This document shows, one piece after another, positions 25,209-34,179 of a stretch of 64,000 nt of DNA (position 1 is the first letter of the stretch; the number at the start of each line of letters is the position of its first letter). The DNA comes from Hyphomicrobiales bacterium (GTDB taxonomy: Bacteria; Pseudomonadota; Alphaproteobacteria; Rhizobiales; Beijerinckiaceae), in the NCBI GenBank assembly GCA_027484605.1, contig JAIXSR010000153.1:35698-99697 (forward strand), read 5' to 3'. The notes beneath the pieces were generated by a model that saw nothing but the letters and a program-made list of their open reading frames with translations, made no database searches and had not been told where the DNA came from. Position numbers and translations under genes: made by a program.

Positions 25209-26657
25209 CTACCAGATGGCTGCCGTCTTCGGCGGGACACGCCCCAGAACCGGCAAGCCCGATTCCCGCGTGAAATCCTCTTCCGACCGCAGGCGCTGGT
25301 CGGCGAATTCCGTGATCGCGGCCAGCCCGAGACCGAGCACGATCCCGCCGACAATGCCTGCCAGAAGGAAAATCAGAAGGCCGGGCCCGACCGGGATTGT
25401 CGGCGCCGAGGGCGGATCGATGATCTTGATGCGCTCCGGCGCCTCGTAGCGCCCCAGCGCCCCGGTAACGCGGGCCATCTCGCTGCGCTTGAGCAAGGTG
25501 TCATACATGTCGCGGGCGGCGGCGATCTCGCGTTCGAGATGCTGCTGCTCCTGTTCGATCGGCGCGAAGGTGCCGATCGTCCTCTGCAGGTCAGCGATCA
25601 TCCTGCGCAGTTCGTGCACGTCATTCTCGATCGTCACGCGCCGCGCCTGCGCGTCCTGCAACCGCTGCAATTGCGACATCAGCAGCGTGGTTGGCGGTTT
25701 GCCGTCCTCGCCGCTCGCCATATTGGCCGCGATGTGCCAGAGCCGGTCGAGATCCATCGATTTCAGTGCGGCGCTGGCGTCGAGCAGGGCGACACGCTCT
25801 GCCTGCGTTCGACGGAGCCGTCGCTCGGCACCCTGCACCTCGCTGTGTTCATCGGTATAGCGCGAGCGAAGCGAGGTCAGTTCGCTGGTCAGGCGGACAA
25901 TCTCGTCCTCGAGCTTGCCGATCACGGGGTTCGCTCCCGCGATCCGGCCCCTGATATCCTCGAATCCGGCCTGGGCCGTGGCCAGTTCCATCTCGCGCTC
26001 CTGCAGTTTCTGCTGAAGCTGGCCGAGGCGTGTCACATTGGCGGCATAGAGGGCAGGGAGCTTGTCGGCATTGCGGACCTTGAAGGACGCAAAACTCTGC
26101 TCGGCCTTGGCAAGCGCTTCCCGCCGCTGGGCCAACTGGATCTCGAGGAAGTTCTGGCTGGCCACGATCGCGCCCTGTTCGGGCGAGACCAGCCGCTCGA
26201 TGAAGCGGTTGGTGACAGCGGTCAGGCTCTGCAGCAGCCCCGAAGGCCGGCGACCGCTGATCTTGATCTCGATCAGGTCCGAGCCGGTCAGCTTGACGGA
26301 GATGGCCGCCGAAAGGATCGCGATGAGCTGCTGTCGCTCGCCCGGACCGGTTGCTTCCGTGATCTGCCCGGTATCGGTCAGCACCTTGTCAAGCACATGC
26401 TGTGAATGGAGCAATGCCGAAAGCGCGGGCATGCGATCCTTCACATTCGTCCCGACCGCGAGGTCGTTGAGGAAAGGGTTGAGCTTGGCCGGTTCCTGGA
26501 CGAGCAAGGTCGTCCGGGCCTCGTAGCGCTTCGGCGCGATCATGCCGCCCGCCAGCGCGAGGAAGGGCATGACCATAATAGGCACGCAGATGAGATAGCG
26601 CCGGCGCCAGCCGGCGGCCAGCAACAGCGCCAGGACCTCGAACGGGGTGCGGATCAC
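25209..26657 (-). CDS. Polysaccharide chain-length determinant, Wzz/GumC family (SypO-like)
   Basis: A 482-residue inner-membrane protein. Membrane segments lie near residues 22-43 and 425-450, with a long periplasmic coiled-coil region between ('LARLQQKLQEREMELATAQ'-type heptads). No cytoplasmic kinase domain follows, so it is a PCP co-polymerase without fused BY-kinase. It should set chain length with the polymerase at 31356. Its ATG overlaps the stop of the lipoprotein gene by four bases. Its stop lies 3 bases from the convergent response regulator stop. Confidence 0.88.
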   Translation of the reverse strand: MIRTPFEVLALLLAAGWRRRYLICVPIMVMPFLALAGGMIAPKRYEARTTLLVQEPAKLNPFLNDLAVGTNVKDRMPALSALLHSQHVLDKVLTDTGQITEATGPGERQQLIAILSAAISVKLTGSDLIEIKISGRRPSGLLQSLTAVTNRFIERLVSPEQGAIVASQNFLEIQLAQRREALAKAEQSFASFKVRNADKLPALYAANVTRLGQLQQKLQEREMELATAQAGFEDIRGRIAGANPVIGKLEDEIVRLTSELTSLRSRYTDEHSEVQGAERRLRRTQAERVALLDASAALKSMDLDRLWHIAANMASGEDGKPPTTLLMSQLQRLQDAQARRVTIENDVHELRRMIADLQRTIGTFAPIEQEQQHLEREIAAARDMYDTLLKRSEMARVTGALGRYEAPERIKIIDPPSAPTIPVGPGLLIFLLAGIVGGIVLGLGLAAITEFADQRLRSEEDFTRESGLPVLGRVPPKTAAIW

Positions 26658-27421
26658 GATCCCTCTCCCGCAATCGTCACCCGGACGATATTGCTGTCGA
26701 GCGCGGGATCGAAGCGCCGGTCCACGGCGAGGGGCGGGGGAACATGCCGGGCGATGCTTTCCAGCCGCCGGCTTGCCAGTTGCAGCCGTTCCCAGGCCGG
26801 GGCCGTGCCGGACAGGCCGGCGGTGAGGACGAGTTTCCTGCCGCTTTCCAGTCCGGTCCGGCGGGAGAGTTCGGCAAGCGCGCGATTGCCTTCGCCATCA
26901 AGATCATCAAGTCCGGCCGCGAAGCGGATCGTTGCCGCCGCGGCCGCCTTGGCCGGAAGCGGATCCGACAGGCGTGCCTGGACCTTGGCGGGCTGTGGTT
27001 CGGCAATGGCGGGCCGGTTCGCGGCCGGCGCTGGCAATGTCTGGCGCGCCCGGGCCAGCATGGCCGAGACAGCATCGTTGCGGGCTGGACCGGCGGCTCC
27101 GCCCTGCGGGGGGGCAGCAGGGGTTCTGGCCCCCGCAGGTGGAGCCGCCGCCTGTGCTCCGGCGACGGACAGGGGTGCCGTCGGCTGGGGCAAGGGTGAC
27201 GCGGCAGGATTGGGATCGCGTTTGGCGAGCATGGCAGCAGCCTTGGCCTGCAGTGCCCGCTCGAGCGCGACATCCGGCGGTGCAGCGGCCTGCGTCCGCG
27301 CCGTCAATTGTCCGAGAGGTTCGGCCAGCGCCGGAAATTCGCCTGCCGGGCGGAGAAAGGCGGAACACCCCGCCATCAGGGGGAGCAGGGCGAAGCCGAG
27401 AGCGAGGCGATGGATCTTCAT
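26654..27421 (-). CDS. Lipoprotein with a degenerate OmpA-like C-terminal domain (SypB-like)
   Basis: A 255-residue lipoprotein. The lipobox is 'LLPLMAGC' with Cys near residue 19. A long Ala/Pro-rich linker (about 30-160) follows. The C-terminus 'IRFAAGLDDLDGEGNRALAEL ... LQLASRRLESIARHV ... SNIVRVTI' follows the OmpA/Pal pattern, but the usual peptidoglycan-binding D and R residues are not clearly kept. CAGGAG before the ATG at 27421 supports this start. It leads the two-gene operon with the chain-length protein. Confidence 0.75.
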   Translation of the reverse strand: MKIHRLALGFALLPLMAGCSAFLRPAGEFPALAEPLGQLTARTQAAAPPDVALERALQAKAAAMLAKRDPNPAASPLPQPTAPLSVAGAQAAAPPAGARTPAAPPQGGAAGPARNDAVSAMLARARQTLPAPAANRPAIAEPQPAKVQARLSDPLPAKAAAAATIRFAAGLDDLDGEGNRALAELSRRTGLESGRKLVLTAGLSGTAPAWERLQLASRRLESIARHVPPPLAVDRRFDPALDSNIVRVTIAGEGS

Positions 27422-27454
27422 GGGGCACTCCTGACGAAGTCTTGCCAACGAACC

Positions 27455-27470
27455 ACCAAGTTTCATGCCA
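27455..27470 (-). promoter_or_regulatory. Candidate sigma-54 promoter for the lipoprotein/chain-length operon
   Basis: On the minus strand, TGGCATGAAACTTGGT matches TGGCACG-N4-TTGCW at all but two key positions: C to T in the -24 box, and the -12 GC, which reads GG. It would start transcription about 20-25 bases before the lipoprotein ATG. The -12 change lowers my confidence. Confidence 0.45.
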
Positions 27471-27546
27471 GCGCCCGGTTGTGCCGCATCGAGGCTTAAT
27501 TCATTGAAATAACTGCATTATGGGAAGAGTTGACGGCGTTGCCTTC

Positions 27547-27601
27547 GCGAAATGCAAGGCCGGATCGCGAGGCCGGCCTGTTTTGGCCTCGCGATTTGCA
27601 A
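27547..27601 (-). promoter_or_regulatory. Pair of TTGCAAATCGC-like sites (candidate enhancer)
   Basis: Reading the minus strand, TTGCAAATCGC is exact at 27601-27591 and TTGCATTTCGC is at 27557-27547. They lie 75-145 bases upstream of the candidate sigma-54 promoter of the lipoprotein operon, in the same orientation. Confidence 0.55.
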
Positions 27602-27603
27602 TG

Positions 27604-28740
27604 TCAGAGCAGATCGATCACTGCCGCGAGATCCTCGGCCCGCCGCTGCCAGGTCTCGTTGGCCACCGCCCGCTGGCGCAGCGTCTTTCGCCCCTGATCC
27701 TGCAGGGCCTGCCGGATCGCCTCGACGAAGGAGGCCGGCGTGGTCCCGACATGGATCAGGCTGCGATAGGGCTCCAGCGCGGGAAAATCCGTCGAGGCGA
27801 TCGCGACACCCGAGGCGAGGTATTCGCGCAGCTTCAGCGGGTTGCAGGCCCGGATCTGCGGTGTGTCCCGGAAGGGCAGCATCGCGACGCGGAAATGCTG
27901 GACATAAGCCGGAAGCTTTTCATGCGGCTTGGGGCCGAGCAGGAAGACATTCGGCAGGGCCTCCAGCCCTTGCGTATCCGTGTTGACCGGGCCGATGAAG
28001 ACAAAATTCACCGCAGGCAAGGCCTTGGCCGCCTTGATCATCAATTCGACATCAATCCATCCCGAAAGCGAGCCGTAGAAGCCGACAATGCCTCGCCCGT
28101 CAGGCAGGTCGTCCGGGCGGGGCTGGGGTCGGGCGAAAAGATCGATATCGACGCCATGGGGCACGATCATCGTCTTGCTTTCCGGGAAACGGCCGGCAAT
28201 CTCCGGGCTGGCGGCCAGCACAAGCTGCGCCTTCTCGACGAGGCGTTGTTCGAGCGCCACGACGGGCTCGTGGTCGACACCGTCGAGCGCGCTGAAATCA
28301 TCGCCCGCATAGAAGACCAGCGCCCGCTCGTCGAAGGCCCCGACGAGAGGTTCCGAGGTTGGCAGGGACGACCAGACGACCGGTCGCTTCATGCCGAGCC
28401 CGGCCATGGCCTGCCGGACCTGGCGGGCCACCATGCGCCGTGTGACGGCCGCGGCGGCCGGGTTGCCGGGGAGCGGAATGGCCGCCGGCGAGATGATGAC
28501 ATCGGGCTTCCTGAGCCCGTCCTCCGGCCTGGGCTCGGAAAGGCCAAAAGTCGAGGAAACGAGGCTGCCGAACTTCCTGAGCAGCCGGACGCCATCCTTG
28601 CCGGTGAAGCGCGGTGCGCGCAGGCCCAGCGAATTGACCCAGATGATGCGCCGTTCTGGCAGCATGGCGCGGATGAGGTGCTGCGTCGAACTGGGATGGG
28701 CACCCCAGTCCTCGCCGAAAACGATCAGGTCATGGGCCAT
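27604..28740 (-). CDS. Glycosyltransferase, GT4/GT1-like
   Basis: A 378-residue GT-B fold protein without a signal peptide. The C-terminal half shows 'GIVGFYGSLSGWIDVELMI', 'NFVFIGPVNTD' and the donor-site segment 'NPLKLREYLASGVAIASTDF'. This pattern is typical of polysaccharide glycosyltransferases. It is the last gene of the glmS-acyltransferase-glycosyltransferase unit and overlaps the acyltransferase gene by 11 bases. The sugar is not predictable. Confidence 0.85.
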   Translation of the reverse strand: MAHDLIVFGEDWGAHPSSTQHLIRAMLPERRIIWVNSLGLRAPRFTGKDGVRLLRKFGSLVSSTFGLSEPRPEDGLRKPDVIISPAAIPLPGNPAAAAVTRRMVARQVRQAMAGLGMKRPVVWSSLPTSEPLVGAFDERALVFYAGDDFSALDGVDHEPVVALEQRLVEKAQLVLAASPEIAGRFPESKTMIVPHGVDIDLFARPQPRPDDLPDGRGIVGFYGSLSGWIDVELMIKAAKALPAVNFVFIGPVNTDTQGLEALPNVFLLGPKPHEKLPAYVQHFRVAMLPFRDTPQIRACNPLKLREYLASGVAIASTDFPALEPYRSLIHVGTTPASFVEAIRQALQDQGRKTLRQRAVANETWQRRAEDLAAVIDLL

Positions 28741-29458
28741 GGTCAGGCTCCTTGTCTGCGAGGGAACGGATCACCCGTGCCGGCACGCCGCCGGCAAGGA
28801 CGTTCGGGGGAAGGTCTTTCGTCACAACAGACCCGGCAGCGACCACCGTGCCGCGCCCGATACGGATGCCGGCATTCACGGTGACGCCCGTGGCAAGCCA
28901 CACATCCGGTTCGAGGATGATGTCGCCGCATTGGGAATCGTGGTCAGGCAGGCCAATGGCCCTGGCTGCCGCCTCGAGCGGGTGCCCCGGATAGCCGGCG
29001 AGGAAGGCCCGGCCGGCAATGCGGACATTGTCGCCCAGCACAACCCTGGTGCCCACGGCAATCGTGGTCTGCCAGCCGATATCGCAGTTGCGGCCGACGA
29101 TCAGCGTCGGCTCTTGCGAGGTCGGGCGCGCCGTCAGCGTCACCTGGCCCGAGATCCGGCAATCCTCCCCGATGGCGAGCCGGAGCGGGCCCAGGATCAG
29201 CGGGATACCGCCATAGAGATAAAGGCGGGTAGGCGGGTTGCTGGTCTGCGAGAGGAAAAGCGGCGTATCCCAAAACATGCGCCGCAGGGACTGCCAGAGG
29301 CCGAGCCCGCCCTGCCGCGCCCGGTAGAGCGCGGCATGGAGGCCCGGAACAACGGGCAGGCGGCTGGCCCGCAGGGTGTGGAAGCCGGCATGGAGCACGC
29401 GCGCGACGGGATGCTGACGCGCCTTGACCCATTGTCGGAGCGAGAGGGCGCCGCTCAT
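28730..29458 (-). CDS. Hexapeptide-repeat acyltransferase (WcaF/SypM-like)
   Basis: A 242-residue left-handed beta-helix protein. Hexapeptide repeats run through 'LIVGRNCDIGWQTTIAVG', 'VVLGDNVRIAGRAF' and 'NAGIRIGRGTVVAAGSVVTK', ending in the standard 'VLAGGVPARVIR'. Such enzymes O- or N-acetylate a sugar residue of exported polysaccharide. It overlaps the glmS gene by four bases (ATGA) and the glycosyltransferase gene downstream. Confidence 0.87.
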   Translation of the reverse strand: MSGALSLRQWVKARQHPVARVLHAGFHTLRASRLPVVPGLHAALYRARQGGLGLWQSLRRMFWDTPLFLSQTSNPPTRLYLYGGIPLILGPLRLAIGEDCRISGQVTLTARPTSQEPTLIVGRNCDIGWQTTIAVGTRVVLGDNVRIAGRAFLAGYPGHPLEAAARAIGLPDHDSQCGDIILEPDVWLATGVTVNAGIRIGRGTVVAAGSVVTKDLPPNVLAGGVPARVIRSLADKEPDHGP

Positions 29459-31263
29459 TCCACCGTCACCGACTTGGCGAGGTTGCGCGGACGGTCGACA
29501 TCGAGGCCGCGCAGCCGGGCGACATGATAGGCGAGGAGCTGCAGCGGGACCGTCGAGACGATCGGCTGCAGCAGGTCACAACCCTGCGGCACGGTCAGCG
29601 AATGCGTCGAGACATCCGAGAGCGAGAGCAGGGCCGCGCGGTCGCCGACGAGGATAATCCGGCCATTGCGGGCGGCGATCTCGCGGATATTCGAAGCGCT
29701 CTTCTCGAAAAGCGAGCCCGAGGCGACCAGCGCGATGATCGGTGTCTGCGGATCCACCAGCGCGATCGGGCCGTGCTTCAATTCGCCCGCCGCGAAGCCC
29801 TCGGCATGGATGTAGCTGATTTCCTTGAGCTTCAGCGCGCCTTCCATCGCCACCGGGAACAGCGAGCCGCGCCCGACATAGATCATGCTATGCGCATTGT
29901 GGATGCGTTCGGCGACCGCGATCACGGCCGGCTCGTTATGCAGGGCCGCTGTGACCATGTCGCCGAGCTTCTGCAGGCGGGCATGGAACTGCCCGATCCC
30001 GGGCTGGTTGCGGCGCTGGCCGGCCGCGAGAGCCAGCATGGCGAGCACGGTCAATTGTGCCGAGAAGGCCTTGGTCGAGGCGACGCCGATTTCCGGGCCG
30101 GCGAGAAGCGGGATGGTGCCATCGGCCTCGCGGGCAATCGTGCTGCCGATCTGGTTGACCAGCGCGATGACGGGGATGCCCCGGGCCCGCATCACCTCCA
30201 TCGCGCCGATCGTATCGGCGGTCTCACCGGATTGGGAAATGACGATGGCGAGTTCGCCCGGCAGCGGCGGCGCGAAGGCCTCGTAGCGGAATTCCGAAGC
30301 AATGGCGACTTCGGCCGGCACCCGGGCAAATTCCTGGAACCAGCGGCGGGCCAGCGCTGCCGCGTAGTAGGAGGTGCCGCAGGCCACGAGCGTGATTCGC
30401 GAGACACGGCGGAAATCCACCGGAACCATCGCAAGCACATCAGCCGGAACGCGGTATTGCCCGAGAATGCGGGCGATCACGTCCGGCTGCTCATGGATCT
30501 CGCGCAGCATGTGATGCGCATAGGGATTGTCTTCACAGGCAAAGACGGACGGATCCACCGCCAGGGTCTGGCGCTGGACGCGTTCTCCGGTCCGGTTGAA
30601 CAGGGTGACACCGTCCCGGGTGATCTCGGCGCTGTCTCCGTCCTCGAGGATCATCGCCTCGGTTGCATAGCCTGCCAGGGCCTGCGGATCCGAAGCCAGG
30701 ACGCCGCCGCCCTCGCCGAATCCGACAGCGAGCGGCGAGCCGCGGCGGTAGGCCCGCAGGACGTTCGGCTCGTTTTCGGAAATCGCGGCGATCGCGAAGG
30801 CGCCGTGCAGCTCTTCGCCGACCCGGTGCATCGCATCCTTCGCACTGACGCCATTCGCCATGTGCTGGTGCATCAGCCACGGGATCACCTCGCTGTCCGT
30901 CTCCGAACGGAACCGCGCTCCGCGATCACTGAGGGCATGGCGCAATTCGCGGTGGTTCTCGATGATGCCGTTATGGGCAATGGCGAGGCCGGGGGCGACA
31001 TGCGGATGGGCATTGCGCTCGCTCGGCGAGCCATGGGTGGCCCAGCGGGTATGGGCAATGCCGATCGTCCCGGCCGGCGGGCCTGACCGGACAACAGCCT
31101 CCAGCGCATCGACCTTGCCGACGGCGCAGCGGCGCTCGATCCCGCCCTGCTCGATCGTGGCAATGCCGGCGGAATCATATCCGCGATATTCAAGGCGCCT
31201 CAGCCCTTCGATCAGGGCCGGGGCCACCGGTTCATTGGCAATTCGAGCGAAAATCCCGCACAT
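29455..31263 (-). CDS. glmS: Glutamine-fructose-6-phosphate aminotransferase (isomerising)
   Basis: A 602-residue enzyme making glucosamine-6-phosphate from fructose-6-phosphate and glutamine. I start at ATG 31263 because this places the nucleophile Cys at position 2 (MCGIFARIA). The glutaminase domain has 'EYRGYDSAGIA' and 'IAHTRWATHG'. Two SIS domains follow with 'ACGTSYYAA', 'SQSGETADT' and 'EIGVASTKAFSAQL', and the C-terminus 'RPRNLAKSVTVE' is canonical. It lies inside the polysaccharide locus behind its own sigma-54-like promoter, suggesting a dedicated amino-sugar supply. Confidence 0.95.
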   Translation of the reverse strand: MCGIFARIANEPVAPALIEGLRRLEYRGYDSAGIATIEQGGIERRCAVGKVDALEAVVRSGPPAGTIGIAHTRWATHGSPSERNAHPHVAPGLAIAHNGIIENHRELRHALSDRGARFRSETDSEVIPWLMHQHMANGVSAKDAMHRVGEELHGAFAIAAISENEPNVLRAYRRGSPLAVGFGEGGGVLASDPQALAGYATEAMILEDGDSAEITRDGVTLFNRTGERVQRQTLAVDPSVFACEDNPYAHHMLREIHEQPDVIARILGQYRVPADVLAMVPVDFRRVSRITLVACGTSYYAAALARRWFQEFARVPAEVAIASEFRYEAFAPPLPGELAIVISQSGETADTIGAMEVMRARGIPVIALVNQIGSTIAREADGTIPLLAGPEIGVASTKAFSAQLTVLAMLALAAGQRRNQPGIGQFHARLQKLGDMVTAALHNEPAVIAVAERIHNAHSMIYVGRGSLFPVAMEGALKLKEISYIHAEGFAAGELKHGPIALVDPQTPIIALVASGSLFEKSASNIREIAARNGRIILVGDRAALLSLSDVSTHSLTVPQGCDLLQPIVSTVPLQLLAYHVARLRGLDVDRPRNLAKSVTVE

Positions 31264-31310
31264 GGCTTTCTCCAGCTTTGGCGACACCCCGAGGGGCCTG
31301 CGGGAGAACC

Positions 31311-31326
31311 TGCATAGCGCTTGCCA
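31311..31326 (-). promoter_or_regulatory. Sigma-54 promoter for the glmS unit
   Basis: On the minus strand, TGGCAAGCGCTATGCA matches TGGCACG-N4-TTGCW with the invariant GG and GC dinucleotides in place and correctly spaced. Only two other positions differ. The predicted start of transcription lies about 35 bases before the glmS ATG. Confidence 0.65.
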
Positions 31327-31355
31327 TATGCAGCCGCAGATTAAGTATCTGAATA

Positions 31356-32777
31356 TTATGGATTTTTATTCGAGGCCGCGAGTATGCGGATTTGCAAATC
31401 CCGAACCGGATTCGCAGAACGCGACAGCGCTGCGCTCAATGCGACAAGCACATAGACCGGCCAGGTGAAGCCCTGTGTCAGGAAGGTGCCGGACAGGCAG
31501 AAGCCGGCAACCCCCGAGAGCAGGCCGAGCCCCGCTGCGCGGACAGGTGCCATCGCCGGGCCAGGCTCGATCCGGGGCAGGGCGCGGAGCAGGCTTCGCG
31601 CCGTGACGGCGATCATCGTCACGAAGACGATCAGCCCGGGAAGGCCGGTTTCGCCGAGTACGCCGAACCAGGTCGAGTGAACCGCATGGTTCATGCCGTC
31701 CCAATGGTCTGAATAGAAGAAATAATTGGGCACGAAGTTGTCGAGCCCGACACCCGTCAGCGGCCGCTGCGTCGCCATCTTGATCGCGGCCTCCCAGGCA
31801 TAGATCCGGCCCATGGCGCTCTCGTCGATCCCCTCCTCGTGTGCGCCGCCCGATGCGCGCGAGGAGATGCCGGCGACGGCGAACAGGATCCCGAGGCCAA
31901 TCAGGCCGACCGTGACCAGCAGCATCTTGTTTTTCACGAGTCGCCAGCCGACCGTTCCGAAGACAGCGACCATCCCGAGGAGGCCGCCCCGGCTCTGCGT
32001 GGCGATGATCGCGGCAATGATGGCGGCCGCGCCGACGAGACCCATCAACCGGTCGATGCGTCCGGTCGGCGAAACGGTCAGTCCGACGGCGAAGCTCAGC
32101 GGAAAGAGCAGCACCAGCGAAAGGTCATTCGGATCCCCGAGGACGGATCGGATGTCGCGCCCGATCGTGACGCGCGTCCCTTCGACAAGCCCGATCCCCT
32201 GCGCCTTGTTCGACAGCGCGACAGCGGCCACCGCGATGCCCGCCAGCACCATCACCCGCATGAAGAGCAGGAAATCGTCGGGCTTGCGCACCAGCCAGGC
32301 GATGGCGAGCGTCATGATGCCGATCTTCACATAGGTGGCGGTCCAGTAGGCGATCGCTGTCGGGCGGTCGGTGGCGAATGGCACGCCGAGCGTGACAAGC
32401 AGGAAGAAGGCGCCGAACCAGACCAGTTCACGCGAGAGGAAGGGCTTCAGGGCCTTCGAGCCGAGGGCATGCCAGGCGATGACACCGAGGGTCGGGATCG
32501 CCAGCAATTGCGGGATCCGCAGCGGCATCAGCACGGGAAACACTTCGTGCAGCCGGAAGAACGAGAAGGCGACAAAGCCGAGGCAGAGCAGGAAAGGATG
32601 GTTCATGCAGAAGCGGATGGCGAAGGGGGCAAGACCGATCGCCATCGCCACGAGCGCCACGCCGAGCGGGAAGCCGCTTGCCGTGCCGATGACAAACACC
32701 AGCAGGCAGATGGCGAGGGCGAAGACCGAACTGTCCTGCCGCCCCTCGACGGGAATGCGGTTCGAGACCGGGCGCAT
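31356..32777 (-). CDS. O-antigen ligase/polymerase family membrane protein (Wzy/SypL-like)
   Basis: About 473 residues with 10-12 predicted membrane segments. The signature 'RPLTGVGLDNFVPNYF', then 'NHAVHSTWFGVLGETGLPGLI', is the Wzy_C/O-antigen ligase domain, with the conserved periplasmic histidines. The ATG at 32777 has GAGGCTAGG upstream and stands one base after the flippase stop. The longer frame upstream is shadow of that gene. It probably polymerises the repeat unit or transfers the chain. Confidence 0.87.
   Translation of the reverse strand: MRPVSNRIPVEGRQDSSVFALAICLLVFVIGTASGFPLGVALVAMAIGLAPFAIRFCMNHPFLLCLGFVAFSFFRLHEVFPVLMPLRIPQLLAIPTLGVIAWHALGSKALKPFLSRELVWFGAFFLLVTLGVPFATDRPTAIAYWTATYVKIGIMTLAIAWLVRKPDDFLLFMRVMVLAGIAVAAVALSNKAQGIGLVEGTRVTIGRDIRSVLGDPNDLSLVLLFPLSFAVGLTVSPTGRIDRLMGLVGAAAIIAAIIATQSRGGLLGMVAVFGTVGWRLVKNKMLLVTVGLIGLGILFAVAGISSRASGGAHEEGIDESAMGRIYAWEAAIKMATQRPLTGVGLDNFVPNYFFYSDHWDGMNHAVHSTWFGVLGETGLPGLIVFVTMIAVTARSLLRALPRIEPGPAMAPVRAAGLGLLSGVAGFCLSGTFLTQGFTWPVYVLVALSAALSRSANPVRDLQIRILAASNKNP
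31388..31422. promoter_or_regulatory. TTGCAAATC palindrome and neighbour (candidate enhancer in the 3' end of the ligase gene)
   Basis: GGATTTGCAAATCC at 31388-31401 is a perfect 14-bp palindrome and contains TTGCAAATC. TTCGCAGAACGC at 31411-31422 is a weaker relative. Both lie 60-100 bases upstream of the glmS sigma-54-like promoter. They fall inside the last codons of the neighbouring gene, so coding and control overlap here. Confidence 0.5.
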
Positions 32778-32778
32778 C

Positions 32779-34179
32779 CTAGCCTCGCCCGGCCGGGAGC
32801 AGTGGGCGGCCGCGCACCGGCAGCAAGGCGCGGGCAAGCACAAGGACGAGGAGAGCAAGGGTGGCGAGGGGCCAGGCCCAGCCTTCACGCGCGCCATCAG
32901 CCAGCGACATCATCGAAACCAGTGTGGCGCCGATCATCGCCATGCCGAGCGGGAGAGGGTAGGGGATCCGGCCCGCGGCGCCCCGGTCTGACCAGAACAG
33001 GACCAGCCGGCAGGTCTGCCCCGCCGCTGTGGCGAGGATCGCGCCGGCCAGCCCGAGCCTCGGGATCAGCAGCGCATAGAGCAGGGTGGCGATCAGCGCC
33101 GCAGACATGTTGACGGCGAGCACGCGCCACCCCGCCGCCCGGGCATAGGCAGGGCCGTTCGACAGCGAAGCGAGTTCGTTGAGCAGGATCAGCAGGATGA
33201 GCCAGGGCAGGAAGCCGAGCGCGCCGTGATAGGCCGGGGGGAACAGCCCCAGCAAGAAGAGCCGGGCCGCCCCGGTGACAGCGAGCGCGCCGAGACAGAG
33301 CAGGGCCAGCCCGACCAGCCAGAACCGGGCGGTTTCGGCCGGGCCGCCGGGGCCGGCCAGCACGGCGAAACGGCGCGGATACCACCACAGGCCAAAAGGC
33401 TGGATGGCGAGCGCCAGCGCCATGGCCAGCTTGGTCGCGAGCGCATAATGCGCCATGGCCGCCGGCTCGACCGCACCGGCCAGGAACCATCGGTCCAGCG
33501 AGCCCAGCGCGAACATGGCGAGGCCGCCGCCGATGATCGGACCGGCATAGCGCAACTGGGCCGGCAGGAGCCCGATCTCGAACCGGGGCAGGCCCCGGCC
33601 GGGCATCAGGCGCCAGAGCATCAGGATGACGAGGCCATCGATCGCGGCATTGCCGATCAGCACGCCATCGACGCCGAACCCGGCATGGAGCCCGCCGATC
33701 AGCACCGCGGCCTGCGACAGGGATCGCCCGACCACGAAAGCCGTGAAACGCAGCGGCTGGCCCATCAGCCGCCAATAGGCGAGGGGCAGTTCGATGAAGG
33801 CGCCAAGGCAGGCCGAGAGCAGCGCAAGCCGCAATGCGGTTTCGCCCGGCATGTTCGGCCATGGCGCCACAGCCGGCACGATTGCGATCTGGCAGAACAG
33901 CGCCAGTGGCAGGCCGAGCGCGGCGGCAAGGCCAGCCAGCATGCGGGCCAGCCGTGCCCGTTCCTCCGCGTTGCCTGCCGCGAAGCGGAACAGCGTGTCG
34001 GCGATGGCGAGGCAGCCGATCAACCCGACCGGTTCGATAAGCGCAGCCGCCATGTCCAGCCGGATGAAGTCCTCCGGCGGGAGGGTCCGGGTCAGGAAAG
34101 GCAGGGTGAACAGCACGAGGCCTTTGCCGAAGGCCACGCTGACGGCATAGAGCAGGACGGCGGAAACCGGGGAGGTCAT
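32779..34179 (-). CDS. Polysaccharide flippase, Wzx/MATE-like (SypK-like)
   Basis: About 466 residues with 12-14 hydrophobic segments. The opening 'AVLLYAVSVAFGKGLVLFTL' and 'PFLTRTLPPEDFIRLDMAAAL' match the polysaccharide-synthesis/MATE flippase family. The ATG at 34179 overlaps the stop of the upstream glycosyltransferase (ATGA). It should move the lipid-linked repeat unit across the inner membrane. Confidence 0.87.
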   Translation of the reverse strand: MTSPVSAVLLYAVSVAFGKGLVLFTLPFLTRTLPPEDFIRLDMAAALIEPVGLIGCLAIADTLFRFAAGNAEERARLARMLAGLAAALGLPLALFCQIAIVPAVAPWPNMPGETALRLALLSACLGAFIELPLAYWRLMGQPLRFTAFVVGRSLSQAAVLIGGLHAGFGVDGVLIGNAAIDGLVILMLWRLMPGRGLPRFEIGLLPAQLRYAGPIIGGGLAMFALGSLDRWFLAGAVEPAAMAHYALATKLAMALALAIQPFGLWWYPRRFAVLAGPGGPAETARFWLVGLALLCLGALAVTGAARLFLLGLFPPAYHGALGFLPWLILLILLNELASLSNGPAYARAAGWRVLAVNMSAALIATLLYALLIPRLGLAGAILATAAGQTCRLVLFWSDRGAAGRIPYPLPLGMAMIGATLVSMMSLADGAREGWAWPLATLALLVLVLARALLPVRGRPLLPAGRG

